Counted from the stretch's first letter, positions 42,356 to 52,831 are shown. The stretch: DNA of 64,000 bases from JBBDJB01 sp040880125 (GCA_040880125.1 JBBDJB010000013.1:62001-126000), one strand, 5' to 3'. Program-made: numbers and translations. The notes: generated by a model from the sequence alone, not told the origin.

Positions 42356-45121
42356 CTATAGCGCCACGTCGCGCCAAACGATCTCGCCGGAGTCGAGCTG
42401 CCAATCGAGGCCGAAGAAGCCGGCCATTCGCACACCCTGGGTGCCTTCGGTGAGATACTCCGGCCCGACCAGTAGCACGTCGGGGTAGGCCACGCCGGAG
42501 ACGAAGTACCGCAAACGGTCGGTGAGTTTCATCCCGACCAGACCCGTTCCGCCGACCACGCCGACGCTGGCCGTATGGCTGTCGGGGCGGGGACGGATCA
42601 TCAGGCAGCCGATCTGTTCGCCCATCTCTGGGCGGATGTCGATATTGGCCCGACCGCGGCGGATTTGGATGGGCGACGTCGAAAGCAGTGCGGGCCAGGC
42701 AGCGTTCGTGTCGGCGTTACCGTACAGCACCACATTACGGTCCGGCTCGGCGGCGGCGTCGAACTGGACGTCGGTGATCACGTCGATCGAGCCATTGCCG
42801 CGGTACCAGAAGGTTTCTGCATCGAGCCGGGCCTTGGCCAGCGCCCAGGCGTTCTCCTCGTCGGTCCCCTGGGTTCCATAGACGAACTGCACGCGGTTGC
42901 GGAAGACGTCCTTGAAGCTGCCGTAGCGATGCGGGCCCTTTTCGTCCGCACTTGGCGGATCGATTACCCGCCAGCGCCGCCGACCACGCTCCAGCCAAAT
43001 CCGGCCCGTATCGGCGGGCCAGGCGATGTCGTCAATCTGCTGGCCGTCCAGCTCGACCTCAACCTCGCCCGGGCTGGGCCAATGGCGGACGTCGAGCGAC
43101 AAGCGGGCCACGTTCTCGGTCGTACCTTCAAAGCGCCGCTCTTGGGCATTCTGCTCGATGTCGACTTCGCTCAGTTCAAGTTGCGATCGCTGGGCGTCGA
43201 TCGATAACCAGTGCGCCCGCGCCGAGACGCCGGGGCTTACGGTGGCGAACTTTACGCGAGGCTTGTCGAGCGGATCGGGCAGCGAGCGCCGCTCGAGGAA
43301 CTCCATCATCGGCGGCCAGTCGCAGCACTCCGCTCCCCACCAGTGTCCCGCGCCGGGCCGTTCGTAATAGGCGAAGTCGGGATGAAACTCGGCCAGCTCT
43401 TCGCGCATCGCCCGGGCTTCGCTCACCGGCACGTTGTCGTCCTGGTCGCCGTGCAGAATGTAGACTCCCTGGTCCTGGAAATTCTGTTTAATCTTGAGCG
43501 TGTCGCTAGGATTGGCCGCCCGCATCAGTATCTTTTCCACCTCCGAGGCGTCCTCGTACCGCCGCATGCCGCCGTAGGAAAAGAAGCTGCGCCAGCCGGC
43601 GCTGGGGCCGATGGCGGCGAAGCGATCGCAGTACGTCGCGCCCAGGATCCACGTGCCGTGCCCACCCATGGAGTGGCCGGTCAAGTAGGTGCGACGCGTG
43701 TCGGTGTGCAGCAGTTCCTCCGCCTGGGCCAGCACCTCCAGGGCGTCGAGCCGCCCCCAGTCTTCCCAGTCGAATCCGAAGGGGCGACGGTTGGTCGGTG
43801 CCACTACGTGCGCCCAGGGTTTGGGTGCGTACTGCGCGGCCTGATTGGCGGCTTCCACTCCGGCGCCGTGCAGCGTGAGAATCAGCCCCGGCTGAGCATC
43901 ACCCGCCTCCTCCGACTGCGCCGGCTGAACGCCGTAATATTGAACGCTGCCGTCGATCTGGCTGACGAAGGTGCGCCTGTGCAGCCCATCAGCCCGCCGA
44001 ACCGGGATAGTAAGCGTCTTGGTGTCGACAACGTTCGCCGCTGCATCATGGCCGGTGTCGGCGGAAACTTCGAGCGGTACTGTTTCGCCGTCTTGTCCAC
44101 CCGTGCTAGCCGTGCTGATTGCCGCGGAGCTGGCTCCCTGCACCAACTGCAATCGGACCTCGATCTGCTCAGCATCCTCCGGCGGAGCGCCTTCCCAGGA
44201 GAAGGCGGCCTTTCGCGTGCTCAGCGGCGGTATGCCCGTGAGATCCGTTCGCGTGGGTGAGCCACCCTGCGGCGTCGCGATAAGTTCCACGCCATCGAGC
44301 GGCTGATCGGTGGCGTTAACCACCAGCACGGCGCACCACCAAGGGCCCCGCTCGCCGACGATCACATCCGGCAGCGTCGTATCGGCCAGGTCGATCATCA
44401 GCGGCGATGCCGGCTTCACAAGCCGTGCCTGCATCCGACCTCGGCCGCCGTGAAAAAGAAACTCATTGCGGCCGGCCTGAAGCTTCACCGGCAATCGCAG
44501 CCAACCGGTGTCGTAAGGATCCCCGGTGCGCAGGCTGCCGTTGACGTACACGCCGCCATGCCCTCGCGGCTGGAAGATCATCACTCGCGCGGCCGGCGAG
44601 TCGAGCGTGGTGTAAACGTAGCCGCCTCGTACACCGCGTCCGGAGAGCCAGCCGTCCTCGTCGGCGGTTGCCTTGCGCCACGTGCGGACCACGCTGTCGG
44701 ACAGTTGCACTTGTTGATCCGCCTCAGGCTTTTGGAAGGTGCCGCCCACCAATTGGACCTCGATCGGGTCCTGATGGATGGCCGTGCGGCCGGAACGATC
44801 CGCCGGCGGCAGCACGAGAAACTCGCGCAACGTAATCTCGGCCGGCAGCTCGGGCGGAGACTCGGAATCCGCGGCCGGGTCGTCTTCGTCCTTGGCCAAC
44901 GCAGTGGAAGCGTCGGGCTCGGGCGGACCGCCCAAGAGTGTGTCGACGGCGGGCGGCGACGGCGGCCCGCCCACCAGCGGCGCGGTCTCGTCTTGCCCGA
45001 CGGCATCCCGGGCCGCACCCCCGACTGCTGGCACCAGTAGCGCCGTCAGGCAGAAGGCCCTGCCAAGAAAAAGAACTGTCCGTCGGACCCGATGATTTTG
45101 CCGCATTTTTGGCTCTCGCAT
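42356..45121 (-). CDS. Secreted prolyl-oligopeptidase-like (S9/alpha-beta) hydrolase
   Basis: 921 residues (ATG 45121; ATG 45106 with GAGAG 6 nt upstream is an alternative). A signal peptide (VLFLGRAFCLTALLVPAVGG) precedes an acidic low-complexity linker, beta-rich domains, then an alpha/beta hydrolase. The nucleophile elbow is GHSMGGHGTW, the acid lies in HGDQDDNVPVSEARAM and the histidine in PGAGHWWG. The C-terminal third has beta domains (DVILVGPEYLTEG). It is an S9-like peptidase or esterase of the cell surface; the substrate is not evident. It is divergent from the aminotransferase gene. Confidence 0.83.
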   Translation of the reverse strand: MREPKMRQNHRVRRTVLFLGRAFCLTALLVPAVGGAARDAVGQDETAPLVGGPPSPPAVDTLLGGPPEPDASTALAKDEDDPAADSESPPELPAEITLREFLVLPPADRSGRTAIHQDPIEVQLVGGTFQKPEADQQVQLSDSVVRTWRKATADEDGWLSGRGVRGGYVYTTLDSPAARVMIFQPRGHGGVYVNGSLRTGDPYDTGWLRLPVKLQAGRNEFLFHGGRGRMQARLVKPASPLMIDLADTTLPDVIVGERGPWWCAVLVVNATDQPLDGVELIATPQGGSPTRTDLTGIPPLSTRKAAFSWEGAPPEDAEQIEVRLQLVQGASSAAISTASTGGQDGETVPLEVSADTGHDAAANVVDTKTLTIPVRRADGLHRRTFVSQIDGSVQYYGVQPAQSEEAGDAQPGLILTLHGAGVEAANQAAQYAPKPWAHVVAPTNRRPFGFDWEDWGRLDALEVLAQAEELLHTDTRRTYLTGHSMGGHGTWILGATYCDRFAAIGPSAGWRSFFSYGGMRRYEDASEVEKILMRAANPSDTLKIKQNFQDQGVYILHGDQDDNVPVSEARAMREELAEFHPDFAYYERPGAGHWWGAECCDWPPMMEFLERRSLPDPLDKPRVKFATVSPGVSARAHWLSIDAQRSQLELSEVDIEQNAQERRFEGTTENVARLSLDVRHWPSPGEVEVELDGQQIDDIAWPADTGRIWLERGRRRWRVIDPPSADEKGPHRYGSFKDVFRNRVQFVYGTQGTDEENAWALAKARLDAETFWYRGNGSIDVITDVQFDAAAEPDRNVVLYGNADTNAAWPALLSTSPIQIRRGRANIDIRPEMGEQIGCLMIRPRPDSHTASVGVVGGTGLVGMKLTDRLRYFVSGVAYPDVLLVGPEYLTEGTQGVRMAGFFGLDWQLDSGEIVWRDVAL

Positions 45122-45518
45122 AGCCTGTGGGGGAGTACGGCTCAGTCAGCGCCCAACAATTCGCTGCCCTGACCGCATACGAGCGTGAACTTCCCGTTCC
45201 GGCTCGCTGTCGTCCATTGTAACCCAGCGAGAGCCAGGCGTCCGCGAGGGGCATTTGTAGGGCGAGTGGGGTCTCGATAGGCCGCCGCAGTCGCCGTTGA
45301 CCCTCATCCAAGGGGTCCAGTATGCTTGAGCCGCGCGCCGCCGGCCAGGCAGTCAAGTAGCGTCCACATCTGCGTACTATAGCGGTCGACCAAACAAGAC
45401 TTCTCGATTCGACTCATCCCGCCGGGTACGCATAAGCTCCGCCACTCTCCCCGATTTACACGAATTCAACCCCTGGCGCGTACAATTCCTCGTGACCAGT
45501 CATTCACTAGACCGGCCC
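45122..45518 (+). other. 397-bp divergent intergenic region
   Basis: This region lies between the hydrolase (leftward) and aminotransferase (rightward) genes. TACAAT at 45481-45486, 33 bp before the aminotransferase ATG, is -10-like, but the nearest -35-like TTTACA gives a 20-nt spacer. No RNA gene or repeat was recognised. Confidence 0.3.
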
Positions 45519-46808
45519 ATGTCTGAGGACCTCGTCACCAGCGATCTGTTGCAGCTTAGCCAGCGTTCGCGCCAGGCAAGCGGTCAGCCGATCAGCACAC
45601 TGATGGCCCAGGCGTTGGCCAACCCGGAACTGATCTCGCTGGCGGCTGGGTTCGTCGATCAAAAGTCGCTGCCGGCCGCCGCCACACAAGCCGCGCTGCA
45701 GTCGATCTTCGCCGATCCCCAGCGGGCACGCGCCGCTCTGCAATACGGCACGACGCCCGGCTTCGCCCCGCTGCGTGAGCAATTGCTCGCCCGGCTGCGA
45801 GCCGCCGACGGGCATCCCGCGGCGGAAGAGTCGCTGACCATCGATCAGATCGTCGTCACCGCGGGCAGTAATCAGCTTCTGCACCTGGTGTGCGAAACGC
45901 TGATGGACCCGGGTGACATCGTGCTTTGCGCCGCACCGAGTTATTTCGTCTTCCTCGGCTTGCTCGCCAATCTCGGCGTCCGCTCCGTCGGAGTGGCGAT
46001 GGACGCCGACGGCATGATTCCGCAGGCCCTCGATGAATCGCTTGAGCGGCTGCACGCGTCGGGCGAGTTCAGCCGGGTAAAGGCCATCTATTGCACGAGC
46101 TATTACGACAACCCGTGCAGCGTGACGCTGTCGGCCGACCGCCGACCGGAGATTGTCCAGCTTGCCCGTAAGTGGTCGCTCGCTTCGCGGATTCACTTGA
46201 TTGAAGATGCCGCCTACCGCGAACTGCGCTACGAAGGCGAGGATCTCCCCAGCATGCGGGCCTTCGACGAGACAGGCGAGTTCGTAATCCACGCCGGCAC
46301 GTTTTCCAAGTCGTATTCGCCCGGCATCCGGGTCGGCTGGGGCGTACTGCCGCCCGACCTGGTCGAGCCGCTGTGCAATCAGAAGGGCAATCTCGACTTC
46401 GGTTCGCCCAACTTCGCCCAGCACCTGATGCACGCGGTGATCGACGAGGGGAACTTCGACGACCACGTCCGCACGCTGCGGGAAAGCTACCGCGTGAAAC
46501 TTCGAGCGATGCTCCAGTCGGCCGATGCGCATCTGGCGAGCATCCCTGGCGTAAGCTGGTTGGCACCGCAGGGTGGCTTGTATCTGTGGCTTACGCTGCC
46601 CGAGGGCATCGACACAGGCCCGCGGGGAACGCTGTTCGACCGCGCCACGCGCGCGGGAGTGCTGTACGTTCCGGGCGAGTATTGCTTTCCCGCCGAGGGG
46701 CCGCGGCAGACCAACACCATCCGGCTGAGCTTCGGTGTGCAGCCGGCCGAGAAAATTCGCCAGGGAATGGCAGCACTGGCCGAAGCGATCGGCCAGTCGA
46801 TTCGATGA
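45519..46808 (+). CDS. PLP-dependent class I/II aminotransferase (2-aminoadipate transaminase-like)
   Basis: About 429 residues from the ATG at 45519 (a GTG at 45492 is the alternative). The fold-type I features are present: YGTTPGFAPLREQLLARL, VTAGSNQLLHLVCETLMDPG, IEDAAYRELRYEG and the PLP lysine at about residue 264 in GTFSKSYSPGIRVGWG. The closest groups are the multiple-substrate transaminases of the LysN/2-aminoadipate type. It transfers an amino group to a 2-oxo acid. It is 21 bp upstream of the LptF/LptG-like gene and may be co-transcribed with it. A long antisense frame (45507-47222) is rejected. Confidence 0.9.
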   Translation: MSEDLVTSDLLQLSQRSRQASGQPISTLMAQALANPELISLAAGFVDQKSLPAAATQAALQSIFADPQRARAALQYGTTPGFAPLREQLLARLRAADGHPAAEESLTIDQIVVTAGSNQLLHLVCETLMDPGDIVLCAAPSYFVFLGLLANLGVRSVGVAMDADGMIPQALDESLERLHASGEFSRVKAIYCTSYYDNPCSVTLSADRRPEIVQLARKWSLASRIHLIEDAAYRELRYEGEDLPSMRAFDETGEFVIHAGTFSKSYSPGIRVGWGVLPPDLVEPLCNQKGNLDFGSPNFAQHLMHAVIDEGNFDDHVRTLRESYRVKLRAMLQSADAHLASIPGVSWLAPQGGLYLWLTLPEGIDTGPRGTLFDRATRAGVLYVPGEYCFPAEGPRQTNTIRLSFGVQPAEKIRQGMAALAEAIGQSIR

Positions 46809-46829
46809 AGCAAAGGAAGGCACCGGCCC

Positions 46830-47960
46830 ATGCGGATCATCGACCGCTATCTTCTGCGGCAGTTCGTGCAATCGCTGTTGATCTGCTTTTGCAGTTTGAC
46901 GGGCTTGTACATCGTGATCGACGCGTTTGCGAACCTCGATCAATTCATCGAGCACGCCGATCAGCAAGGCAGCCTGCTGGCAGTACTCGGTGACTTTTAT
47001 GCCTATCAATCGCTGGCATTCTTCGACCGCACCAGCGGGATTCTCGCGCTGATCGCGGCGATGTTCACGCTGACCTGGATTCAGCGACACAATGAGCTGA
47101 CCGCGCTTTTGGCCGCCGGCGTCCCCAAGCTGCGCGTCATCCGGCCGATTATCATCGCCGCATTGTGTGTCAGCCTCGTGGCAACCATTGCCCGGGAGTT
47201 GGTCATTCCGCAAGTGCGTCACAAGATTGCCCGTGATATCGATGACTTAAGTGGCGAGAGCGCGCAGCAGTTACAGCCCCGCTACGACAATCACACGGAC
47301 ATTCTGCTGGGCGGGGAAACGACGATTCGGCGCGGCAAGCGGATCAGCGCGCCGAGTTTTATGCTTCCCTATGGCCTGGACCAGTACGGCCGGCAGTTGT
47401 CGGCCGAGGAAGCGGTCTACCGCGAGGCGAATGAGGATCACCCGGCCGGTTACCTGCTACGCAAAGTGATCGAGCCCGAGAGCATCTGTCAGCAGCCAAC
47501 GCTCCTCAAGGACGAGAAACCCGTGATCATTACGCCCCCCGATGCACCTTGGCTGGAGCCCCAGGAGTGCTTCGTCGTCAGCGGCGTGAGTTTCGAAATG
47601 ATCGAAGGCGGTGCCACCTGGCGAGATTTCTCGTCCACGGGCGAACTGATCCGCGGGCTGGCCAGTTCGGGCGTCGATTTCGGCGCCGATGTACGTGTCG
47701 CCGTGCACATGCGGTTTGTCCAGCCGCTGCTGGACTGTACGCTGCTGCTGCTCGGATTGCCGCTGGTGCTCAGCCGCGGGCGAAACGTTTTCGTCGCCAT
47801 CGGACTGTGCGTTCTGGTGGGCGGCGGCTTCATGCTGGTGGTGCTCGCCTGCCAGGCCCTGGGCACCGGAAGCTGGATCAGTCCTGCACTGGCGGCCTGG
47901 ATGCCGCTGATGATCTTCGCCCCGCTGGCGATCGCCTTAGCCGACCCACTGCGCGACTGA
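46830..47960 (+). CDS. LptF/LptG (YjgP/YjgQ) family permease
   Basis: 376 residues with AAGGAAGG about 9 nt before the ATG. It begins [20 protein letters not shown] and has membrane segments near the start (about 12-30, 60-80, 100-120) and the end (about 290-370), with a periplasmic beta-jellyroll region between, the LptF/LptG layout. Those proteins carry lipopolysaccharide to the outer membrane with LptB. Planctomycetes often encode only scattered lpt homologues, so the exact partner is unknown. It follows the aminotransferase closely. Confidence 0.85.
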   Translation: MRIIDRYLLRQFVQSLLICFCSLTGLYIVIDAFANLDQFIEHADQQGSLLAVLGDFYAYQSLAFFDRTSGILALIAAMFTLTWIQRHNELTALLAAGVPKLRVIRPIIIAALCVSLVATIARELVIPQVRHKIARDIDDLSGESAQQLQPRYDNHTDILLGGETTIRRGKRISAPSFMLPYGLDQYGRQLSAEEAVYREANEDHPAGYLLRKVIEPESICQQPTLLKDEKPVIITPPDAPWLEPQECFVVSGVSFEMIEGGATWRDFSSTGELIRGLASSGVDFGADVRVAVHMRFVQPLLDCTLLLLGLPLVLSRGRNVFVAIGLCVLVGGGFMLVVLACQALGTGSWISPALAAWMPLMIFAPLAIALADPLRD

Positions 47961-48100
47961 GCGCACAGCGGACCCTGCTTGAATTAGAGCTCTCCCGGCA
48001 GCCCCTTGCATCGCTCCGCCATAGCCGACATGCTGGACGGCCCGCAGCGCGCCGGCTGGCGCAGGGCCACTTTCCAGTTCAATCTCGCGAGGAGCTTTTC

Positions 48101-48532
48101 ATGAAGGTCGCCAACATTTCCACGAAAAGAGGCAACATCCGCCTGCAGCTTCACGACGACAAGACGCCCAAGACCTGCGCGAACTTCGAAAAGCTGGCGA
48201 GCGACGGCTTTTACGACGGGCTGACCTTCCACCGCGTGATCGAGGACTTCATGGTCCAGGCCGGGTGTCCGCAGGGTACCGGTACCGGCGGCCCGGGATA
48301 TACCTTCGAGGACGAGTTCCACCGCGAGTTGAAGCACGACAGCCCGGGCGTCCTCTCGATGGCCAACGCCGGCCCCAACACGAATGGTTCGCAGTTTTTC
48401 ATCACGCATATCGCCACCCCGTGGCTCGACGGCAAGCACTCCGTGTTCGGCCGCGTGATCGAGGGCCAGGACGTCGTGAACTCGATCGAGCAGGGCGACG
48501 TGATGGAAAAAGTCACCATCGACGAGCAGTAG
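48101..48532 (+). CDS. Cyclophilin-type peptidyl-prolyl isomerase
   Basis: 143 residues from the ATG at 48101, with GAGGAG 7 nt upstream; a longer open frame from 47549 overlaps the permease and is rejected. The family blocks are complete: [38 protein letters not shown] and [17 protein letters not shown]. Arg is supplied by [11 protein letters not shown]. It isomerises peptidyl-proline bonds; no signal peptide is visible, so it is cytosolic. 140 bp separate it from the permease. Confidence 0.95.
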   Translation: MKVANISTKRGNIRLQLHDDKTPKTCANFEKLASDGFYDGLTFHRVIEDFMVQAGCPQGTGTGGPGYTFEDEFHRELKHDSPGVLSMANAGPNTNGSQFFITHIATPWLDGKHSVFGRVIEGQDVVNSIEQGDVMEKVTIDEQ

Positions 48533-48832
48533 CGAGCGAGGCTCCTTATGGCGCAAGTGACGACAACCGGCTCAATGTGACGACACTCGCGACCGCGGCC
48601 GAACCGATTGGTTGCTCCAAATTTTCCCGGGTTCCGCAACTGCGGCGGACATCTCGTGCTGTCATTTCAGGGCCGTACGACGCAAGAAGCTGGGCTTTTT
48701 TCTCAAGTGCGACAGTTTGGTCCCCGGTTTGCATATTGTCCTGGCACCGCACGGCAACCCGCTGGCGACGCCGCCTGACAAACTAGCACCGCGCTTGCAT
48801 CACAGCGCGATCGCGTTGGAAGGGAGCACAAC
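48533..48832 (+). other. 300-bp intergenic region, nothing recognised
   Basis: The stretch between the cyclophilin and the histidine-rich gene contains no convincing coding frame. It has a short T-run (CTTTTTTCTC at about 48697) but no clear stem before it. The ribosome-binding site of the next gene (GGGAG) lies at its end. Confidence 0.3.
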
Positions 48833-49441
48833 ATGCGCGCAACAATCCTGCTGGCGACTTTGACTTCGACGCTGGTACTGTTGGCATCGGCCCAGCCGGC
48901 GATGGCGGACCATCAAGCGGTTCGGCACTTGCACGAACAGTATCGCCACCAGCGCGAAGCGCTGGACGACGCCTATCATGCCCAGCGCGATCAACTGCGT
49001 CATTGGCACGACCACGAGCGAGAACACCTGGAGCACGAGCTGCGGACTGCGCGGCTGGGAACGCCGCACGGATTCCCGCGCGTTCATTTGGAGCGTGTTT
49101 TCCGCGAGCGACGCGAGGCGCTGCGGCTCGACTACAGTCATCAGCAGGGCGCGCTGCGCAATCGATGGCAGGCGCAGCGCGATCATCTGCAGCACACGTA
49201 CCGGGCTGCGCGCCATCAGGCCCAGGCCGGTCATTACGTGCACCTTCCGCCGCCCGCCGGCATGTCGTTCGCGCCGGACTCGGTCCACGAGCCGGCGGCT
49301 CAACGGCCGCCGGTGCACTACTACGAGCCGGTGCCGCATCGCGAGACCATCCCGTCCCCCGAGCATATTGAGCACCGGCACGAGTTCCGCGACGCCCGCC
49401 GGCCCGTCCTGGAGACGATTCTCCGCGAGTTGCTCGATTGA
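48833..49441 (+). CDS. Secreted histidine- and arginine-rich coiled-coil protein
   Basis: 202 residues with a signal peptide (ILLATLTSTLVLLASAQPAM ADH). The mature part has 24 histidines in total, mostly in heptad-like segments: HLHEQYRHQREAL, HAQRDQLRHWHDHEREHLEH and QAQRDHLQHTYRAARHQ. A proline-rich segment and another His-rich stretch (EHIEHRHEF) follow. The periodicity suggests a helical coiled coil able to bind metal ions. No family is recognised. GGGAG stands 7 nt before the ATG. A hairpin suited to a terminator follows the stop. Confidence 0.7.
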   Translation: MRATILLATLTSTLVLLASAQPAMADHQAVRHLHEQYRHQREALDDAYHAQRDQLRHWHDHEREHLEHELRTARLGTPHGFPRVHLERVFRERREALRLDYSHQQGALRNRWQAQRDHLQHTYRAARHQAQAGHYVHLPPPAGMSFAPDSVHEPAAQRPPVHYYEPVPHRETIPSPEHIEHRHEFRDARRPVLETILRELLD

Positions 49442-49457
49442 GCGGCGCTCCACAACT

Positions 49458-49498
49458 CCCTCTCCCCCGCGGGGAGAGGGCTGGGGAGAGGGGGTTTT
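49458..49498 (+). terminator. Probable terminator hairpin after the histidine-rich gene
   Basis: CCCTCTCCCC (49458-49467), loop CGC, GGGGAGAGGG (49471-49480), then a second GGGGAGAGGGGG and TTTT. A 10-bp perfect stem close behind a stop codon suggests termination. Similar CCCTCTCCCC/GGGGAGAGGG palindromes are also common dispersed repeats, so it may be both. Confidence 0.5.
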
Positions 49499-49505
49499 AG
49501 TAAAC

Positions 49506-49530
49506 GCACAGACAGGAATGTCAGTGCCAC
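49506..49530 (+). repeat. Short palindromic repeat, copy 3
   Basis: GCACAGACAGGAATGTCAGT then GCCAC, one mismatch in the CACAGACA/TGTCTGTG core. It is intergenic, next to the hairpin at 49458. Confidence 0.75.
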
Positions 49531-49722
49531 GGCGCGTCCGGTGCGATCAGGTGGCCGACCGCCACCGGTAGAGAAATCTAACGGCGCACGCTTCACGGCA
49601 TGGCGAAAGTTGCACGGGACACCAGTCGTGCGATACTGTTGGGCTCCGACAGATGCGCCGTTGAACCGCCGTCTCGGAAAGCCGCTCAGCCCCACCCGCC
49701 GCAGAATCGATGACTTCCCGCC

Positions 49723-52700
49723 ATGCCGACCCGCCATTTCCTCCCCACGGCGCGATTGCTGTGGAGCGCCCTCGTACTTCTCGTCCTTCATGCACCTCAC
49801 GTGCAAGCCCAGTCGCAGCCGCTGGACTTCACCCGCATGGTGGCCCACTGGGCAGACTACGCCGACGACGGTTATTTGCCGTTCATCGAGGACGCGAAGC
49901 CGGAACTTGTGCAACTTGGCTTCTATGGTGGCCATTTCTGGAGCCTCGCCCATACGCCGCACGGGGCTGGATATCCTGCCCACTTTCCGGTGCAGGGGCA
50001 TGAGGCGTGCGGCCAATGGTTCGCGCAGCGAAACGCGGATCTGCAGAAGCGCGGAGCCAAGGTCATCGGGCACATCAACGTGAAATTCCTCGTGGGCGAT
50101 CCCGAAAGTGAGGACGGCCCGCGGGGGTTTTTCGACTTTTACGCCAATCACTGGGACGAGGCAACACTGGGATCGAAGCCGGTCGATGATCCGTTGTCAC
50201 TGCTGGAGCGCGATAAAAACGGCAAGCCCATCTCCAACTCGACGTACGGCATCGGCGGAATGCGCGAGTACTGGGCCTGCCTGAACAATCCCCAGTGGCG
50301 AGAGGTCCTCAAGCGCTGGGTCCGCGTCGGGATCGACCGCGGACTGGACGGCTTCATCGTCAACTACTTCTACCGGCACGACTGTCACTGCCCGCACTGT
50401 GTGGAGGGCTTTCGTCGGTACTTGGGTGAGCGGTTCTCCGACTCGCAGTTGCAGGAGCTGGGCATCGCCGATCTGGCGCAATTCCGCTTTGTCGAAATCG
50501 GATCCTGGCACGATCCGCAGCAATCGACGCCGCTACGGCGCGAGGCGCTGCGGTTTTCTCAGATCGCAAACAAACGCGCGTTCGATGAAGTGTTCATCGA
50601 ATATGGTCGCCGGCTGAAGCCGGGCCTCATTGTGGCGCAATGGAACCATCTAGGCGACTTCTCGCAGATCTCGGGCGACGAGCGGTGTCTGCTGCCGGCC
50701 AATCAGTGGTCCGCCGGCGAGGACTATCTATGGTACAGCACCGGCGACGCGGCCAATGCTACCGATCTGGCAAGCGGCAAGCTCGGCGAGGCCACATTGC
50801 AGGCGCGGTACGTCCGCGGAGCGTCAGGCAACAAGCCGTACACGCTGGGGAAATACGAACAGGTGCGGATTCGCGCGGCGATCGCCGAACTGGCGGCCAA
50901 TGGCGGATGTCCGATGGGGTTCTACACGAGCTTTGGCGACCCGGCTGCACGTGAGGTGATCGTCCGGTACTACCAGTTCCTGCACGCGGGCGCGCGGCTC
51001 TACCACCGCAATGAGTCGATGGCCGAGGTCGCGCTGCTGTTCCCCCGCAGCCACGTCCAGGCGGGAGACTTAAAACCGCTCGATCAATTCAAGCACATCG
51101 GCCGCCGCCTGCTGGACCAGCACGTGCTGTTCGACGTCGTGCCGGATGATATTTTTGCGGACGGAGACGCCGCCAAGTATCGGCTCGTCATCGATCCCGC
51201 AGAGGAATCGAGTGACATCGTCGATCTGCCCGAGGGGCTGAGTCGCTTCGACGCGCCGGCGACCACGCGGGTTTCCGCGTCTCGTCCCCACGAGCTGGAC
51301 GAGCTTACCTTTCACTTCGTCAACTACAACCGTCAGGAACCACCGGAGGGGGCGCAGGGAACTGGCATTCAAGACGAAAAGCCGGTTGTCACGCCCCGTT
51401 TCCCGATGGACATTGCCCTGCCGCGCGGCCGGGCCGTCGAGCGCGTCGAGTTCCTTACGCCGGAGGAGAAGCTGCCGCAGGTGTTGCCCTATCAGCAGGG
51501 CGAGGGCCGCCTGAAAATGCAAGTTCCGCCCTTTCTTGTCTATGGCGTCCTGCGCGTGCATCTGGACGAAGCCACGCTGCCGGAGCCGCCGCCGCGGAAG
51601 CGCATAGCCGCCGTGGTTACGGAATACCGCCACAATTCGCACGCGGACATCATCGTCAGTCGGATGCTGCAAACCGATACGCTTGACGGCCGAGGTAAGG
51701 AGTCACCGCTGGAGTTGGTGTCGCTGTATGTCGACCAGCAACCGGATAGCGACACCAGCCGCATGCTGGCAGCCTCGCACGGATTTCGGCTCAGCGATAC
51801 GATCGCCGACGCGCTAACCTTGGGTACGGACAAGTTGGCGGTCGACGGCGTCTTGCTCATCGCCGAACACGGAGACTATCCGCGCTCCGCGACCGGCAAT
51901 ATCCAATACCCCAAGCGTCGCTTTTGGGAGGAGATGCTCGGGGTCTTTCGCGACAGCGAGCGCGTCGTGCCGGTCTTCGTCGACAAGCATCTGTCCGATA
52001 ACTGGGCGGACGCCAACATCATCTATCAGACGGCACGCGAGCTGAACGTCCCGCTGATGGCAGGTTCCTCGTTGCCGGTTAGCTGGCGACGGCCGGCCGC
52101 CGACGTGCGTCCGGAGGCGAAACTGAAAGAGATCGTTGCGATCACCTATCACACGACCGACGCCTACGGCTTTCACGCGCTGGAGTTTTCGCAGGCGCTG
52201 GCCGAGCAGCGCCAGGGAGGCGAGACCGGCATCGTCGAGGTACAGTCGCTGACTGACGATGCGGTGTGGAATGCATTCGAGCGGAATCAGTTCGACGTCG
52301 AGCTGTTCGACCAGGCGTGGAACCGGCTCACCCACCACGGCTGCCGGCGAGAAGAACTCGCGCAAGCGGTACCCCACCCGAAGCTGCTCAAGGTGCAGTA
52401 TGCCGACGGTCTGCGGCTGCACGTACTCGAACTCACTGGCGCGGCCGGCGAATGGTCGGCCGCCTGGCAGTATGAGGATGGTGTTAGCGAGTCCACGCTC
52501 TTTTGGACGCAAGAAGGCCGCCCTGGCATGCACTTTACCTACCTGCTCAATGGGATTGAGCAGATGATGCTCACCGGCACGCCGACCTGGAACGTCGAGC
52601 GAACTTTGTTAACCAGCGGTGCGCTGGACGCGTTGTTGACTTCGGAACTGCAAGGCAATCGAACCCGTCGGACGCCGCAACTGAACATCCAATACCGCCC

Positions 52701-52761
52701 GAGTTGGCAATGGCAGGAGCCGGCGTACCCTCCGCCCACGCGCCCCTGGTCCGAGCAGTAG
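49723..52761 (+). CDS. Large secreted glycoside-hydrolase-like protein
   Basis: 1012 residues with a signal peptide (LLWSALVLLVLHAPHVQA). The N-terminal 400 residues look like a TIM barrel of carbohydrate-active type: ELVQLGFYGGHFWSLAHTPH, DGFIVNYFYRHDCHCPHCVE and FDEVFIEYGRRLKPGLIVAQW. A beta-galactosidase-like middle domain (MAEVALLFPRSHVQAGDLKP, LVIDPAEESSDIVDLPEGL) and beta-rich C-terminal parts follow. An acid/base pair was not assigned with confidence; the CHCPHC segment could bind a metal. It may act on complex polysaccharide outside the cell. No adjacent transporter is visible. Confidence 0.65.
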   Translation: MPTRHFLPTARLLWSALVLLVLHAPHVQAQSQPLDFTRMVAHWADYADDGYLPFIEDAKPELVQLGFYGGHFWSLAHTPHGAGYPAHFPVQGHEACGQWFAQRNADLQKRGAKVIGHINVKFLVGDPESEDGPRGFFDFYANHWDEATLGSKPVDDPLSLLERDKNGKPISNSTYGIGGMREYWACLNNPQWREVLKRWVRVGIDRGLDGFIVNYFYRHDCHCPHCVEGFRRYLGERFSDSQLQELGIADLAQFRFVEIGSWHDPQQSTPLRREALRFSQIANKRAFDEVFIEYGRRLKPGLIVAQWNHLGDFSQISGDERCLLPANQWSAGEDYLWYSTGDAANATDLASGKLGEATLQARYVRGASGNKPYTLGKYEQVRIRAAIAELAANGGCPMGFYTSFGDPAAREVIVRYYQFLHAGARLYHRNESMAEVALLFPRSHVQAGDLKPLDQFKHIGRRLLDQHVLFDVVPDDIFADGDAAKYRLVIDPAEESSDIVDLPEGLSRFDAPATTRVSASRPHELDELTFHFVNYNRQEPPEGAQGTGIQDEKPVVTPRFPMDIALPRGRAVERVEFLTPEEKLPQVLPYQQGEGRLKMQVPPFLVYGVLRVHLDEATLPEPPPRKRIAAVVTEYRHNSHADIIVSRMLQTDTLDGRGKESPLELVSLYVDQQPDSDTSRMLAASHGFRLSDTIADALTLGTDKLAVDGVLLIAEHGDYPRSATGNIQYPKRRFWEEMLGVFRDSERVVPVFVDKHLSDNWADANIIYQTARELNVPLMAGSSLPVSWRRPAADVRPEAKLKEIVAITYHTTDAYGFHALEFSQALAEQRQGGETGIVEVQSLTDDAVWNAFERNQFDVELFDQAWNRLTHHGCRREELAQAVPHPKLLKVQYADGLRLHVLELTGAAGEWSAAWQYEDGVSESTLFWTQEGRPGMHFTYLLNGIEQMMLTGTPTWNVERTLLTSGALDALLTSELQGNRTRRTPQLNIQYRPSWQWQEPAYPPPTRPWSEQ

Positions 52762-52831
52762 CGCTTGCGGCCAAGGGCTATCGGTTCACTGCGAATGAAT
52801 AAGTGTTCGCGAAGTCGCAGAGGCCAAACGC

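Noticed and set aside
45507..47222. 571-residue minus-strand open frame
   Set aside because: It lies antisense to the aminotransferase and permease genes, both of which have clear family motifs; it has none.
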